64,000 nucleotides of DNA from JAJEFO01 sp965221845 (GCA_965221845.1 OZ244919.1:2666001-2730000); one strand, 5' to 3'. Numbered from the stretch's first letter, positions 52,899 to 62,132 are shown. Notes: generated by a model from the letters alone, not told the origin. Made by a program: numbers and translations.

Positions 52899-53429
52899 TC
52901 AATCAGGATCAGGGGCGCCAGCCGCTGGCGCAGCCGAAGGTTGATCGGCGTCATCGGCAGGAAACCGGTCCTGCCAGTCTCCCCATGGCTCAAAGCCAGC
53001 GCGATAGGCAAGATCGCGCGCAAATTCCAACAGATCATCCCTGTGGTCGGCAGCACTCAGGTCAACGGGCATATGAATGTCCGCGTGGTAGGCGTTTTCC
53101 TCCGAGGGAGAGCATCGGACTGCGCATTTCGCCGCATCCACATCGGCGGCAGTCAGGGTATACCAGCCTTTCAGTGATGGATTCTCGCGCGTCGAGTTCC
53201 TCTCCGCCAGTTCCGCCATGTGCCTCCGTTCAGCAAGGTTCATCCGATCGACGGAAATCTCGCAGGAATTGTCGGGTGGCTTGAACCTGTTCGCGGGCAC
53301 TCGGGGCGGCTCGCCCCTTCTTTGCCGTCCATGGACCTTTCTGGCGGTGGTGCGGGACCATTCATGCCGCCCCAGCTTTTCGTCTTCGTCAATGGAAGGA
53401 GGGATGGTCGCTGAAACGCTTCCTGTCAC
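52899..53429 (-). CDS. Hypothetical protein, third gene of an unknown three-gene cassette
   Basis: 176 residues from a GTG at 53429 that overlaps the upstream TAG (TAGTG), so it is translationally coupled. The first 60 residues are basic and variable in style. From NPSLKGWYTLTAADVDAAKC onward there is a compact acidic domain (RCSPSEENAYHADIHMPVDL, DDLLEFARDLAYRAGFEPWG). No signal peptide or membrane segment. No family known to me. Codon use is less GC-extreme than that of housekeeping neighbours. Confidence 0.6.
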   Translation of the reverse strand: MTGSVSATIPPSIDEDEKLGRHEWSRTTARKVHGRQRRGEPPRVPANRFKPPDNSCEISVDRMNLAERRHMAELAERNSTRENPSLKGWYTLTAADVDAAKCAVRCSPSEENAYHADIHMPVDLSAADHRDDLLEFARDLAYRAGFEPWGDWQDRFPADDADQPSAAPAAGAPDPD

Positions 53430-54082
53430 TACCGGATGCCCGCGCGTCCCAATGCCTGAATGGCGCCTGCCCCGGGCAGCTGAGTGGCGTCGTCAACCCT
53501 CAAGCGGCCGCGCATGCCCGCTGCGCAATGGAACATGGCGCCGGAACCGTCCTGGTCGACGACGAACAGCACACCGCTCCTGCCGTCCTGGGCGCGAAAA
53601 TCTATCGCAATGCCGCTCTCGTCCATCGGGTAGATGTCCGGCTGGGAACTGACGTGCGTCGATAGCCGTTGCAGGAGCGCACGCGATGCCTTCAGCGCGC
53701 CCTCGGACGGAAGGGGCAGTCCGTCTTCCTCTGCGCAGACTGAACATTCATCAAGCTGTCTCGTGGCTTCGTCCAGCCAGTGCCTGAAAGCCGCTTCTCT
53801 TCCCCTTGAAACCGGATCCAGTGCAGCAATTGCTGGCTGGATTTCTGATTCCCTTTGGGTATCTGACCTCCTGGCGGCTTCGCTGTAGTCGCGGCCCCTC
53901 CAATTCTGTCGACGCCGGTTCGCCGGATCGGCGCCAGTCTGCATTGGATCGACGACATTCAGGTGATTGGGCACATTCGGAAGTTGCTGACGGCCTGTTT
54001 TGGAGGTCAGCGGCCGCCTTTCCGGTTTGCGAACGCCCAAATTGGAACCGGGCATTGCTTCAGATTGAAGAAATGAAAGCAT
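53429..54082 (-). CDS. Hypothetical protein, second gene of an unknown three-gene cassette
   Basis: 217 residues. The N-terminal 80 residues are likely disordered (Arg/Asn/Gln-rich); a start at a later ATG (for instance MPGSNLG, 54055) is possible. The C-terminal half reads as a folded domain: RHWLDEATRQLDECSVCAEE, LPSEGALKASRALLQRL, IYPMDESGIAIDFRAQDGRS, GVLFVVDQDGSGAMFHCAAG. The pattern 'pMDExGIAIDFR...GVLFVVDxDGSG' suggests a beta-rich domain. Function unknown. Confidence 0.65.
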   Translation of the reverse strand: MLSFLQSEAMPGSNLGVRKPERRPLTSKTGRQQLPNVPNHLNVVDPMQTGADPANRRRQNWRGRDYSEAARRSDTQRESEIQPAIAALDPVSRGREAAFRHWLDEATRQLDECSVCAEEDGLPLPSEGALKASRALLQRLSTHVSSQPDIYPMDESGIAIDFRAQDGRSGVLFVVDQDGSGAMFHCAAGMRGRLRVDDATQLPGAGAIQALGRAGIR

Positions 54083-54097
54083 CGCACCCTTGCTCCG

Positions 54098-54811
54098 TTA
54101 CGATACTGCCAGGCCCAGCGAAACAGCGACAGAACTCCAGATCTCCTCGACATGTCTTGTCCTGTCGATGAAATGTCCGGGTTTCGATCCATGCGCATAC
54201 GATCCATGCGCATACTCCGAGGCAACCTGCAGGAACAGGTGTGTATTCGGCAACTGTGATCCGGCGACGGTGACGAAAGCGGTCCAGTTCGCGTCCTGGT
54301 TGGTGCACGCAAACGTCATCTGTGAGGCCATCGTATGTGCGCCGATGCGGAACGGGTCATCGGATTCATGGATCAGAGCAACGCTTCGAACGACGGAATC
54401 AGCAGCTTCGTATCCGCCGTCCACCGTCAACCATCTCGAAGTTCTAATCACGGTGCGGGAGGGCTCCCCGTCTTGCAGGAAAACGACCACAGTGTCGCCG
54501 AACAATCTCGCAAGTTGCACGGCTTGCTCGACCGCATCTGGCGACTTCAGGTCGAGAAAGTGCGCCTCGAATCCGTCAAGACGCGCTTCGAACGCATGGA
54601 GCCCTGAGCGGAGCGACAGGCTGACCTTTGCGGTTGCAATCGAGTCGCCGTTCTCGATGCGCATGGCATCGGCAGGAATTCGGAAACCCGCGGCGTCAAA
54701 CGCATCGTAGACCGGCTCGATGATTTGCGGAAACGAGCCGATCCTGCTGAAGGCGGGCCTTGCGAAGATCTCCTCGCAGTGAAGGTCTGTTCGGTCTACG
54801 CAGGCGTCCAT
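54098..54811 (-). CDS. Hypothetical protein, first gene of an unknown three-gene cassette
   Basis: 237 residues starting MDACVDRTDLHCEEIFARPA. No signal peptide. Alternating strands and helices (FPQIIEPVYDAFDAAGFRIP, IATAKVSLSLRSGLHAFEAR, DTVVVFLQDGEPSRTVIRTS, SVALIHESDDPFRIGAHTMA). It vaguely resembles proteins of the TIGR04255 type found in mobile gene sets, but that is weak. Its stop lies 15 nt before the next gene, so the three genes form one operon read leftward. Confidence 0.65.
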   Translation of the reverse strand: MDACVDRTDLHCEEIFARPAFSRIGSFPQIIEPVYDAFDAAGFRIPADAMRIENGDSIATAKVSLSLRSGLHAFEARLDGFEAHFLDLKSPDAVEQAVQLARLFGDTVVVFLQDGEPSRTVIRTSRWLTVDGGYEAADSVVRSVALIHESDDPFRIGAHTMASQMTFACTNQDANWTAFVTVAGSQLPNTHLFLQVASEYAHGSYAHGSKPGHFIDRTRHVEEIWSSVAVSLGLAVS

Positions 54812-54938
54812 GCAAGATCATCCCAGATCACGAGACGTTCCGGAGAAATGCCGCCGAACCCTGAACCAGTCAAGCGGATTGTCAATCTCCCTCGCTGCCG
54901 TCGCTTCGCACTGCATGGGTCACGGGCCGGGATCCTAA

Positions 54939-54993
54939 TCAACGGCACACACTTCACTCCTGCGCCAGTCCCGTGCGAAGCACGCGGCCATGC
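54939..54993 (+). repeat. 55-bp dispersed repeat, copy 2 (with 49396-49450)
   Basis: Same orientation as copy 1, about 48 of 55 bases identical (shared core GCGCCAGTCCC and CACGCGGCCATGC). Confidence 0.6.
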
Positions 54994-55515
54994 AGATCGG
55001 CATGCGACAGATGCCTTCGGAGACGATGGCATGGTTCGGCGCGAGCTGCAGGGACGGCGGGCTGACGCGGACGGCGCTGGCCCGCAGGCTCTGCGAGCGG
55101 GAGGACTGGCGCGGTCCCTCCGGTCGGCCCTGGCGTCGGCGCGCTGGATGCTGCCGAAGCTCGCGGGCGCGCTGGGCGCGCCTGCCGGAGGCGGAGGCGA
55201 CCGACCTCGACCCGCACGCCCGTCCGCCCGTCCGGTGCCGGACTGCTCCGACAGCGACGTCGCCTGCGCGCTTCGCGGTCTCGGTGCCCTGTCGCGCGAC
55301 CCGGTGACGGACGCGGAGGACCGCAGCCGCCGGGCGATGGTCGGGACGCACCATCCGGCGGGCGCATTTCGGCATCGCGGTGAACGGGGCCGGACGCCAG
55401 CTCGGGCCGTTTCTGGCCGACGCGGACTTCCGCCGGGCGGAGGGGAAGGGCAGCGTCCGCTGGACGGCCGGGCTGGACCGGGCGCGCCGGGTGGCGCCGT
55501 TCGGCGGGCAGCCTG
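54990..55515 (+). pseudogene. Remnant resembling a DUF4338 (DruA-type) protein
   Basis: MQIGMRQMPSETMAWFGASC, then GGLTRTALARRLCEREDWRG is the N-terminal pattern of DUF4338 proteins (SRTELARRLCE-x2-W), which occur in transposon-borne genes and as DruA of Druantia systems. The frame then shifts (SARWMLPKLAGALGAP, then ALSRDPVTDAEDRSRRAMVG, then NGAGRQLGPFLADADFRRAE) and is lost at the tcuB stop. Assignment rests on a short segment. Confidence 0.45.
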
Positions 55516-56601
55516 TCAGGACTTGCGCTCCGCGTCCCTGGCTAGGGCCGCCAGCCTGTAGAATCCGTGGGCCATCTTCGAATAGGGGGTCAGCAGGAAG
55601 AAGGCGAGGACCGAGCCGAGATGGACGGGAAGCAGCCACGCGACCGCGGCGCTGCCCGTGGCCGCGTACAGCGCCAGGCCCGTGGCGCTGACGGTGAACA
55701 GCAGCAGCACGAAGGCCATCTCTCCGCCCCATGCCCTCGGAGAGCCCAGCTCCGGATCTGCCCTGGTCTTGAGCCAGGCCAGGCCGGCAGTGCCGCCGCA
55801 CAGCAGGAGGCCGCCCGGAAGCCCCAGGATCTTGGGCAGGCTGACGAGCCCGTATGGCGCCTCCAGCCCGAAGCCGTAGTGCAGCACGGTGCCGCTGGCG
55901 GTGGACGCGAAGCAAAGCAGGAATCCCCAAAGGGTCGCGTGATGCAGGTGCTTGCGCGTGCTGGAGTACCGGTCCTCGTCCTCGAAATTGCAGCCGTCCC
56001 CGTGGCCGCCCGAGAGATCCTTCATCGACCCGGCGGCACGGCAGGCGGCCCAGATCGCCCCGATGCGCGGCACGCCGCCGCCCACGAACCGCCAGTAGCG
56101 GAGCAGCGAGACGGCGAGCGCGCATAGGGGCAGCACGAAGGCGGGCGCGAAGATCGCGACCATGGTCCCGTGTGACATGACCGCATGGAAGCCCTCGCCG
56201 CCTTCCGGCCTCAGGGCCGAAGCCGTCCAGAAGAGAGCGGCGAGCGCCAGCGCCAGCCCGGCGGCCACGGCTGTGCCCGCCCTGTCGAAAAGGGCCGCCA
56301 GTCCGCGCGGCCAGGCGAAGGCCCTCCAGCTTTCCTGCCGCAGCTCTGCCAGCGCCCGGGGCAGGTTCAGGGCGAATTCGTGCGGATCGGCGTACTGGCA
56401 GGCATAGTAGCAGCCCCGGCAGTTGTGGCAGAGATTTGCGAACTGCGTCAGGTCGCTGTCCCGGAACTCCCGCTTGCCGAACATCGCCGGGAAGACCGAG
56501 CAGTAGCCCTCGCAGTAGCGGCAGGCGTTGCAGATCCCGGCCTGGCGGCGGGCTTCCGAAAGGGTTTCATCGCGCACGGGCTGCCGCTTCTTCTCACGCA
56601 A
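55516..56601 (-). CDS. tcuB: Tricarballylate utilisation 4Fe-4S protein TcuB (CitB-like)
   Basis: 361 residues. Two ferredoxin-type Cys clusters near the N-terminus (ICNACRYCEGYCSVFP; LCHNCRGCYYACQYADP) are followed by about six membrane helices and His residues (HLHHATLWGFLLCF, VLHYGFGLEA). TcuB re-oxidises the flavin of TcuA and passes electrons to the membrane. Start uncertain: TTG 56601 (8-nt overlap with tcuA) or GTG 56577; no in-frame ATG is available. Confidence 0.92.
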   Translation of the reverse strand: MREKKRQPVRDETLSEARRQAGICNACRYCEGYCSVFPAMFGKREFRDSDLTQFANLCHNCRGCYYACQYADPHEFALNLPRALAELRQESWRAFAWPRGLAALFDRAGTAVAAGLALALAALFWTASALRPEGGEGFHAVMSHGTMVAIFAPAFVLPLCALAVSLLRYWRFVGGGVPRIGAIWAACRAAGSMKDLSGGHGDGCNFEDEDRYSSTRKHLHHATLWGFLLCFASTASGTVLHYGFGLEAPYGLVSLPKILGLPGGLLLCGGTAGLAWLKTRADPELGSPRAWGGEMAFVLLLFTVSATGLALYAATGSAAVAWLLPVHLGSVLAFFLLTPYSKMAHGFYRLAALARDAERKS

Positions 56602-57961
56602 GACGGCCGAAGACCGTGCCGATGGCCATGCCGAACCCCGCCAGGTAGCCCTGGCCCAGGATCGAGCCCGCCATGATCTCGCCGGCCGCCCGGAGGCTGT
56701 CGACTGGCCCGTCCGGACCCATGACGCGCGCCGACTCGTCGACCTTGAGGCCGAGATAGGTGAATGTCACGCCCGGGCGCAGTTCGTAGCCGAGAAACGG
56801 CGGCTCCGTGACCGGCCGGGCCCAGTTCGTCTTCGGCGGATCGAGTCCGGCGGTCGCGAGCCCGTCAAGCCGGGCCGGGTCGAACGATCCTTCGACGCAG
56901 GCTGCGTTGAACCGGTCGACCGTCCGGCGCGTCGCCTCCGCAGGCAGGCCCAGCTTCCTCGCCAGCCCGTCGATCGTGCCGGCCGCGACCGGCGGGAACA
57001 CGGAAGGCATGAAGAGATCCCGCGACTTCGCGTCGATGATCGCGTAGCCGGCCTGGCCGGGCTGGGCCGCCACCAGGCGGCCCCAGATCGCGTAGCGCTT
57101 GGGCCAGACGTCCTCGCCCTCGTCGTGGAACCGCTTTCCCTCGCGGTTCACGACGATCGAGAACGGCACGCAGTCCAGCCGTGTCACGATCCCGCCGTCG
57201 AACCCGGGCGCGCGCCCGTCGACCGCCACGGCATGGCACTGGGCCGGGTCGCCGACGCTTTCGATTCCCTGGTCGAGGAGGTCGCGCAGCACCTCTCCCC
57301 TGTTGTAGGGCGTGCCCCGGACACGGAAGTTCCTGGCGGCTTCGCCCCAGGCCCGCGCCAGCCAGTCGATGTCCGCCTCGAACCCGCCCGAGGCGACGAC
57401 CGCCGTTCCGGGCTCGAGCGAGACGTCCTGTCCGCAGACGGTCGCCTGCACTTCGGAGAGTCCGCCGTCCACCGCCAGATGCCTCACTTCCGAATCATAG
57501 GCGATCTCGACCCCGAGGCGCTCCGCCGTGCGGTAGTAGGCGTTGACCAGCGCCTTGCCGCCGCCCAGGAAGAAGGCGTTGGTGCGGCCGAGCGAAAGCG
57601 TGCCGGACAGCGACGGCTGGAACCTCGCGCCGTGCGCCTCCATCCAGGGGTAGCAGTCCTCGGAGCGCCGGATCACCGTCCGCGCCAGCGTCTCGTCCGT
57701 CCTGCCGCCCGTGACCTGGAGAAGGTCGCCGAAATACTCGTCCTCGCCGTAGGCGCCGGCAAGGTGCCCGAGCGGCCCGGCATGCATGCAGCGGAAATTC
57801 CGGGTGTGCCGCGAGTTGCCGCCGCGGAGCGGCTTCGGCGCGCGCTCCAGCAGCAGGACCGAAGCGCCCTTCTCGCGGGCGGCGATCGCCGCGCAGAGCG
57901 CTGCGTTGCCGCCGCCGACGACCAGAACGTCCGGGGATCCCGTGATCTTCGGCGAAGCCAT
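56594..57961 (-). CDS. tcuA: FAD-dependent tricarballylate dehydrogenase TcuA
   Basis: 455 residues from ATG 57961. FAD-binding Rossmann motif DVLVVGGGNAALCAAIAARE at the N-terminus, RAPKPLRGGNSRHTRNFRCM, GTAVVASGGFEAD, and the C-terminal AAGEIMAGSILGQGYLAGFG, as in succinate dehydrogenase/fumarate reductase flavoprotein-type enzymes. Converts tricarballylate to aconitate. No tcuR or tcuC is adjacent in the window. Confidence 0.93.
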   Translation of the reverse strand: MASPKITGSPDVLVVGGGNAALCAAIAAREKGASVLLLERAPKPLRGGNSRHTRNFRCMHAGPLGHLAGAYGEDEYFGDLLQVTGGRTDETLARTVIRRSEDCYPWMEAHGARFQPSLSGTLSLGRTNAFFLGGGKALVNAYYRTAERLGVEIAYDSEVRHLAVDGGLSEVQATVCGQDVSLEPGTAVVASGGFEADIDWLARAWGEAARNFRVRGTPYNRGEVLRDLLDQGIESVGDPAQCHAVAVDGRAPGFDGGIVTRLDCVPFSIVVNREGKRFHDEGEDVWPKRYAIWGRLVAAQPGQAGYAIIDAKSRDLFMPSVFPPVAAGTIDGLARKLGLPAEATRRTVDRFNAACVEGSFDPARLDGLATAGLDPPKTNWARPVTEPPFLGYELRPGVTFTYLGLKVDESARVMGPDGPVDSLRAAGEIMAGSILGQGYLAGFGMAIGTVFGRLA

Positions 57962-58351
57962 TTCATGGGCGCGTTAGCACGGCTGGGCGCACGGTCGCCA
58001 GCCCGTGCGCCGCGGACGCAAGCGGGACGTCCGGGCCGGCGCGTGCGCGAGGCCGGGCCCGGGCGTTCGGCCGTCAGCCGCATGCGCGGCCCCCGGAGGG
58101 ACCGGCGTCCTGCCGGATGGCCCCGGCCTGGCCGCGCCGGGGTGGCGCCGGCGGACGGGATGTGGCAGGTGGAGACGGCAGCGCGGGGATTGCCGGTGCG
58201 CAGCCGCGATCCCCGGCGCTGCCGGCAAGGGCGGGCGGCCGGCGATTCGCGCCGCTCGCGCCGGTCCGGATTGGCATGCATGCCGTGATCAGGGCGTCAC
58301 GGCGGAAAGGCCGGCTGCAGTTCGCGCCGGCCGGCAATGGGGCGCACGTCG
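57962..58351. other. GC-rich intergenic region between divergent genes
   Basis: 390 bp between tcuA and the alpha/beta hydrolase, which are transcribed apart. Very GC-rich, no gene recognised; promoters for both should lie here. No clear operator seen. Confidence 0.4.
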
Positions 58352-59083
58352 ATGACCCGGTTCTGTCTCCACGAAGGGCGGCGGCTTGCATACAGCCGGG
58401 TCGAGGGCGGGGGCCCGGGCGTCGTGTTCCTGGGCGGGTTCCGCTCGGACAAGGAGGGGACGAAGGCGCTCGACCTCGAGCGATGGGCGCAGGAGGCCGG
58501 CCGGGCCTTTCTGAGGTTCGACTATTCCGGTCACGGCGAATCGTCGGGCGACTTGCTTGACGGCGCGATCAGTGACTGGGCCGCGGATGCCGCGGCCATC
58601 GTCGGCGCCCTGTCCGAGGGGCCGCAGGTTCTTGTCGGGTCGTCCATGGGCGGCTGGATTTCGCTGCTTCTGGCACGCAGGATGCCCGAGAGGGTCGCGG
58701 GTCTCGTCACGATAGCCGCGGCTCCCGACTTCACTGAGGACATGTACTGGGCGGCGCTTGACGATGACCAGAAATCGGCGCTGGAAGCCGAGGGGCGGAT
58801 CGCGCTGCCGTCGGACAATCCGGACGAGCCGCACGTCGTCACGAAGCGCCTGATCGAGGACGGGCGCCGCAACCTGGTGCTGCGCGACCCGCTTCCGCTG
58901 CCCTTCCCGGCGCGGTTCCTGCAGGGCACGGAGGACGAGGCGGTGCCAGCCCGGACCGCGCTGCGGCTCCTGGAGCACTCCGACGGCCCTGACCTGCGCC
59001 TGACGCTGGTCAAGGGCGCCGACCACCGGTTTTCCGACCCTTCATGCCTCGCGCTCATTCGCCAGGCTGTCGAGGGGCTGTAG
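58352..59083 (+). CDS. Alpha/beta hydrolase
   Basis: 243 residues from ATG 58352 (58337 also possible). The nucleophile elbow GSSMGGWISL contains the Ser; FLGGFRSDKEGTKALDLE is the oxyanion region; Asp (FLQGTEDEAVPARTA) and His (VKGADHRFSDP) complete the triad. The sequence FDYSGHGESSGD is standard. Substrate unknown. Confidence 0.92.
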   Translation: MTRFCLHEGRRLAYSRVEGGGPGVVFLGGFRSDKEGTKALDLERWAQEAGRAFLRFDYSGHGESSGDLLDGAISDWAADAAAIVGALSEGPQVLVGSSMGGWISLLLARRMPERVAGLVTIAAAPDFTEDMYWAALDDDQKSALEAEGRIALPSDNPDEPHVVTKRLIEDGRRNLVLRDPLPLPFPARFLQGTEDEAVPARTALRLLEHSDGPDLRLTLVKGADHRFSDPSCLALIRQAVEGL

Positions 59084-59458
59084 GCGCAGGCGCCTCTTCG
59101 GCTGCGGCGCGCGTCACCGGGCCCTGGAAGGGGCGCGCCGGGGCCCGCCGATTCGGAGTTGCCGGGCGATCGTGCCGCGCAGGGGGCGAAGCGACTGAGA
59201 TGAAGGCCTGCCCGGCGGCCAGCGACAGCGTCCGCCGCTTCGATTCCATGGGCGGTCGAGCCAGACGTCCGGCTGCATGCCGCACGCCGCGACGGACCGT
59301 CCCGCCGTGCCTGCCGATGCATGTCGCGTGCCGGCTTTCATGGCGGCTCTCATTGAATCAACCCAAGAGTTCGGGTGCGCGGAATCGAAGCCGGCGGACG
59401 CTCCCCGGACATTGCCCGCGGTGCCGGGAACGCGGCGCGCCGCCGCGCATTCCCGGGC
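59084..59458. other. Gene-poor region downstream of pccR
   Basis: 375 bp between the convergent ends of the hydrolase gene and pccR. A minus-strand frame (LSLAAGQAFISVASPPARHD) lacks support. Nothing recognised. Confidence 0.4.
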
Positions 59459-60853
59459 CTATCCTGCCACTTCGTAGGGCAGCGTCCGCCGCCGGTCGTG
59501 GTCGACCGCGAGTTCGCTCTCCAGCGGCGGGACCGAGCGCTGGTGGCAGTTCCGGCGCTCGCAGATCCGGCAGGAGATCCCGATCGGCTCGAAGCTCCCG
59601 GCGTCGGAGAGATCGAGCCCGTCGGAATACACGACCTCGTCCGCGTGACCGACCTCGCAGCCGAGCGCGATGGCGAAGCGGCGGACCGGCGCGCGGAATG
59701 CCGCGCCGGGCGCCGACACTTCCCGGGCCAGGCAGAGATACCGGATCCCGTCCGGGGTCTCGGCGAGCTGTCTCAGGAACCGTCCCGGGGTCTCGAACGC
59801 ACGGTGAACGTTCCACAGCGGGCAGGCGCCGCCGTGGCGGGCGAACTGGAGCTGGGTGGCGGAATGCCGCTTCGTGATCGTTCCGGCCTGATCGACCCGG
59901 ACGAAGAAGAACGGCACGCCCCTGGCGCCGGGCCGCTGCAGGGTGGAGAGCCGGTGAGCGACCTGCTCGAGCGACGCCCCGAAGCGCCGCGCGAGACGGT
60001 CGAGGTCGCAGCGCGTGTCGCGCGACGCGGCGAGGAATGTCCTGTACGGCATGAGCGCGGCTCCGGCGAAATAGTTTGCCAGCCCGATCTTCGCGATCCT
60101 GCGCGCCGTCTGCGTCCGGAACCGCGCCAGGTTCAGCGTCGCCTCCATGAGATCGTCATGGGCCTCCAGCGCGACCTGGTGCAGCGCCTGGAACCGCCTT
60201 GTCGGTCCGGGCGGCAGCGGCGAGAGCCAGAGCGTCCGCGTCTTCCTGTCGAAGCGCCGGATCTCCCCTTCCTCCTCCGCCTCCCGGATCCGGATCCCAA
60301 GCTTGCCGCACGCCTTCTCGACCGCCTGGTCCGCGGTCCCGCTTCCGGTGAAGCCTTCCGCCGCCCGGTCGATCGCGTCGATGTAGTTGTCGCAGTACTG
60401 GAAGAAGTCCCGGACCTCGTCCCAGGGCGACGCTCCGTGCCGCACGCCGTCCTGCCCGAGCGCCGCGTCAAGCGAGGCGAGGCGCTCGTTCGCCTGGGCA
60501 TGGGCCCGGTGAAGCGTGAGAAAGGCCCTGGCCACGAGCGGGGCGTTCGACGCCACGAGCCGCAGGTCGGCCAGGGGCGGCGTCGCTTCCCCGAACAGCG
60601 GATCCGCAAGGGCCTCGCGAAGGTCCGCCACCATTCGCTCGCCTTCGCCCAGGGCCAGTTCCCTCACGTCGAAGTCGAACTCCTTCACCAGCGACAGGAT
60701 GACGGACGAGGAAACGGGCCGGTGGTTGTTCTCCATCTGGTTCAGGTAGGGAAGGGAGACGCCGAGCCGCTCGGCGAAGGACTTCTGGGTCAGTCCCAGC
60801 CTTGCACGCGTTTCGCGAAGCTTTGCGCCCGCGTATGGCTTCGATGCGGACAT
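59459..60853 (-). CDS. pccR: PccR/ScfR-type transcriptional regulator (XRE + IrrE-like + DUF2083)
   Basis: 464 residues from ATG 60853. N-terminal helix-turn-helix (AGAKLRETRARLGLTQKSFA, ERLGVSLPYLNQMENNHRPV), a central ImmA/IrrE-like region, where the usual HExxH is replaced by HQVALEAHDD, and a C-terminal Cys-rich segment (GISCRICERRNCHQRSVPPL) of the short-chain-acyl-sensing family. In Rhodobacter sphaeroides PccR controls propionyl-CoA carboxylase and binds TTTGCAAA. Here pccB is 1.4 kb away and has that motif, so the same role is inferred. A similar cluster upstream of its own start suggests autoregulation. Confidence 0.92.
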   Translation of the reverse strand: MSASKPYAGAKLRETRARLGLTQKSFAERLGVSLPYLNQMENNHRPVSSSVILSLVKEFDFDVRELALGEGERMVADLREALADPLFGEATPPLADLRLVASNAPLVARAFLTLHRAHAQANERLASLDAALGQDGVRHGASPWDEVRDFFQYCDNYIDAIDRAAEGFTGSGTADQAVEKACGKLGIRIREAEEEGEIRRFDRKTRTLWLSPLPPGPTRRFQALHQVALEAHDDLMEATLNLARFRTQTARRIAKIGLANYFAGAALMPYRTFLAASRDTRCDLDRLARRFGASLEQVAHRLSTLQRPGARGVPFFFVRVDQAGTITKRHSATQLQFARHGGACPLWNVHRAFETPGRFLRQLAETPDGIRYLCLAREVSAPGAAFRAPVRRFAIALGCEVGHADEVVYSDGLDLSDAGSFEPIGISCRICERRNCHQRSVPPLESELAVDHDRRRTLPYEVAG

Positions 60854-60876
60854 GCCGAGGACTCCTGCTGAAAACC

Positions 60877-60906
60877 TGCAAACACGGTTTCGCAAATCCG
60901 CAAACT
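60877..60906. promoter_or_regulatory. PccR-type site cluster upstream of pccR
   Basis: CTGCAAACACGGTTTCGCAA and on to TCCGCAAACT: three TGCAAA/GCAAA-type half-sites within 30 bp, between pccR and the MFS gene stop. They are less perfect than the pccB sites. Read on the minus strand: TTTGCGGATTTGCGAAAC, then GTTTGCAG. Confidence 0.55.
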
Positions 60907-60908
60907 CT

Positions 60909-62132
60909 TCAAGGCGCCCCCTGGCCGAGCTGCCGTTCCCGCCAGGCCACGTAGCGGATCGACGCGATGCCGAGCAGCACGGACGTCAACATCATGGCCA
61001 GCAGCGGAGCGCTGCTGGCGCTGTCCTGGACCAGAAGCCCCGCAAGCACCGACAGCGCGGCGCCGCCGCCGATCATGAAGGCGCCGCCGATGCCTGAAGC
61101 GCTGCCCGCCAGGTGCGGGCGCACCGACAGCATTCCGGCGCTTGCGTTCGGAATGACCATGCCGTTGCCGACCCCGATCAGGGGGCCGAACCCGAAGAAG
61201 ACGAAGGGCGAATCCAGGCCGAGCAGCGTAAGCGCGACCGCGGCCCCGAGTCCGGCCGCCGTGACGGCCGCTCCGTTCCGGATCATCCGGCTCGGGCCGA
61301 GGCTGGCCGACAGGCGGCCGGAGAGGTAGTTGCCGAGCGCGTAGCCGATGGCCGGAGCGCCGAGGCACATGCCGGTCCACGAGGGGGACAGCCCGTAGAG
61401 CTTCGACGCGACGTACGGCGCGCCGCCGAGAAACGCGAAGAACGAGCCGCCCGTGAACGCGGCCGTGAAGGCGTAGCCCCAGAACCGGCGCGACGACAGG
61501 AGCTCGGGGTAGTCGCGCGCCTGCTTCAGGAAGCTGACGCCGCCGCCGCTTGCCGTCTCGCCGAGGTCAAGGAGGCAGAGCGCGAGCACCGCGATGCCGG
61601 AGACCGCCATGAACACGAACACCGCGCGCCATCCGAACGCCTGGTCCAGCATGCCGCCGACCGATGGCGCGACCATCGGCGCCAGCGCCATCCCCATCGT
61701 GACGTACCCGATCATCGATGCGGCCCGGTCCTGCGCGTACAGGTCGCGGACGATCGCGCGCGACAGCACGATCCCGACAGCGGCGGCGCATTGCAGAAGG
61801 CGGAAGGCCAGCAGCGCCTCGATCGACTGCGCCAATGCGCAACCGACCGACGCCGCAGAGAAGACGGCGAATCCCGCAAGCGTGACGATCCTGCGGCCGT
61901 AACGGTCGCTGACAGGCCCGATCACCAGCTGCATGACCGCGGTTGCCGCGAGGAACCCGGACACCATGAACTGCACGACTTCGTAGCGCGTGCCGAGATC
62001 CTGCGCGATCCGCGGCATCGACGGCAGGACAATGCTCATGCTCAGCGCGCTCAGGCCTGACATCAGGACAAGCGTCAGGATGTGAGGGGGAGTCGTCCGG
62101 CCGGCGGGCCGGACGCTTGCGTGACGTCTCAT
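60909..62132 (-). CDS. MFS drug-resistance-type transporter (Bcr/CflA)
   Basis: 407 residues, 12 membrane helices, from ATG 62132. Typical: HILTLVLMSGLSALSMSIVL, MPRIAQDLGT, VQFMVSGFLAATAVMQLVIG, and motif A at PVSDRYGRRIV. Motif C-like GMALAPMVAPSVGGMLDQ. The gene ends 56 nt before the pccR start and could be co-transcribed with it. Its promoter overlaps that of pccB, which diverges. Substrate unknown; Bcr/CflA members export varied drugs. Confidence 0.93.
   Translation of the reverse strand: MRRHASVRPAGRTTPPHILTLVLMSGLSALSMSIVLPSMPRIAQDLGTRYEVVQFMVSGFLAATAVMQLVIGPVSDRYGRRIVTLAGFAVFSAASVGCALAQSIEALLAFRLLQCAAAVGIVLSRAIVRDLYAQDRAASMIGYVTMGMALAPMVAPSVGGMLDQAFGWRAVFVFMAVSGIAVLALCLLDLGETASGGGVSFLKQARDYPELLSSRRFWGYAFTAAFTGGSFFAFLGGAPYVASKLYGLSPSWTGMCLGAPAIGYALGNYLSGRLSASLGPSRMIRNGAAVTAAGLGAAVALTLLGLDSPFVFFGFGPLIGVGNGMVIPNASAGMLSVRPHLAGSASGIGGAFMIGGGAALSVLAGLLVQDSASSAPLLAMMLTSVLLGIASIRYVAWRERQLGQGAP

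Noticed and set aside
54990..55515. Druantia defence system
   Set aside because: Only a short DruA-like N-terminal segment, frameshifted, without DruB-E or the large helicase.
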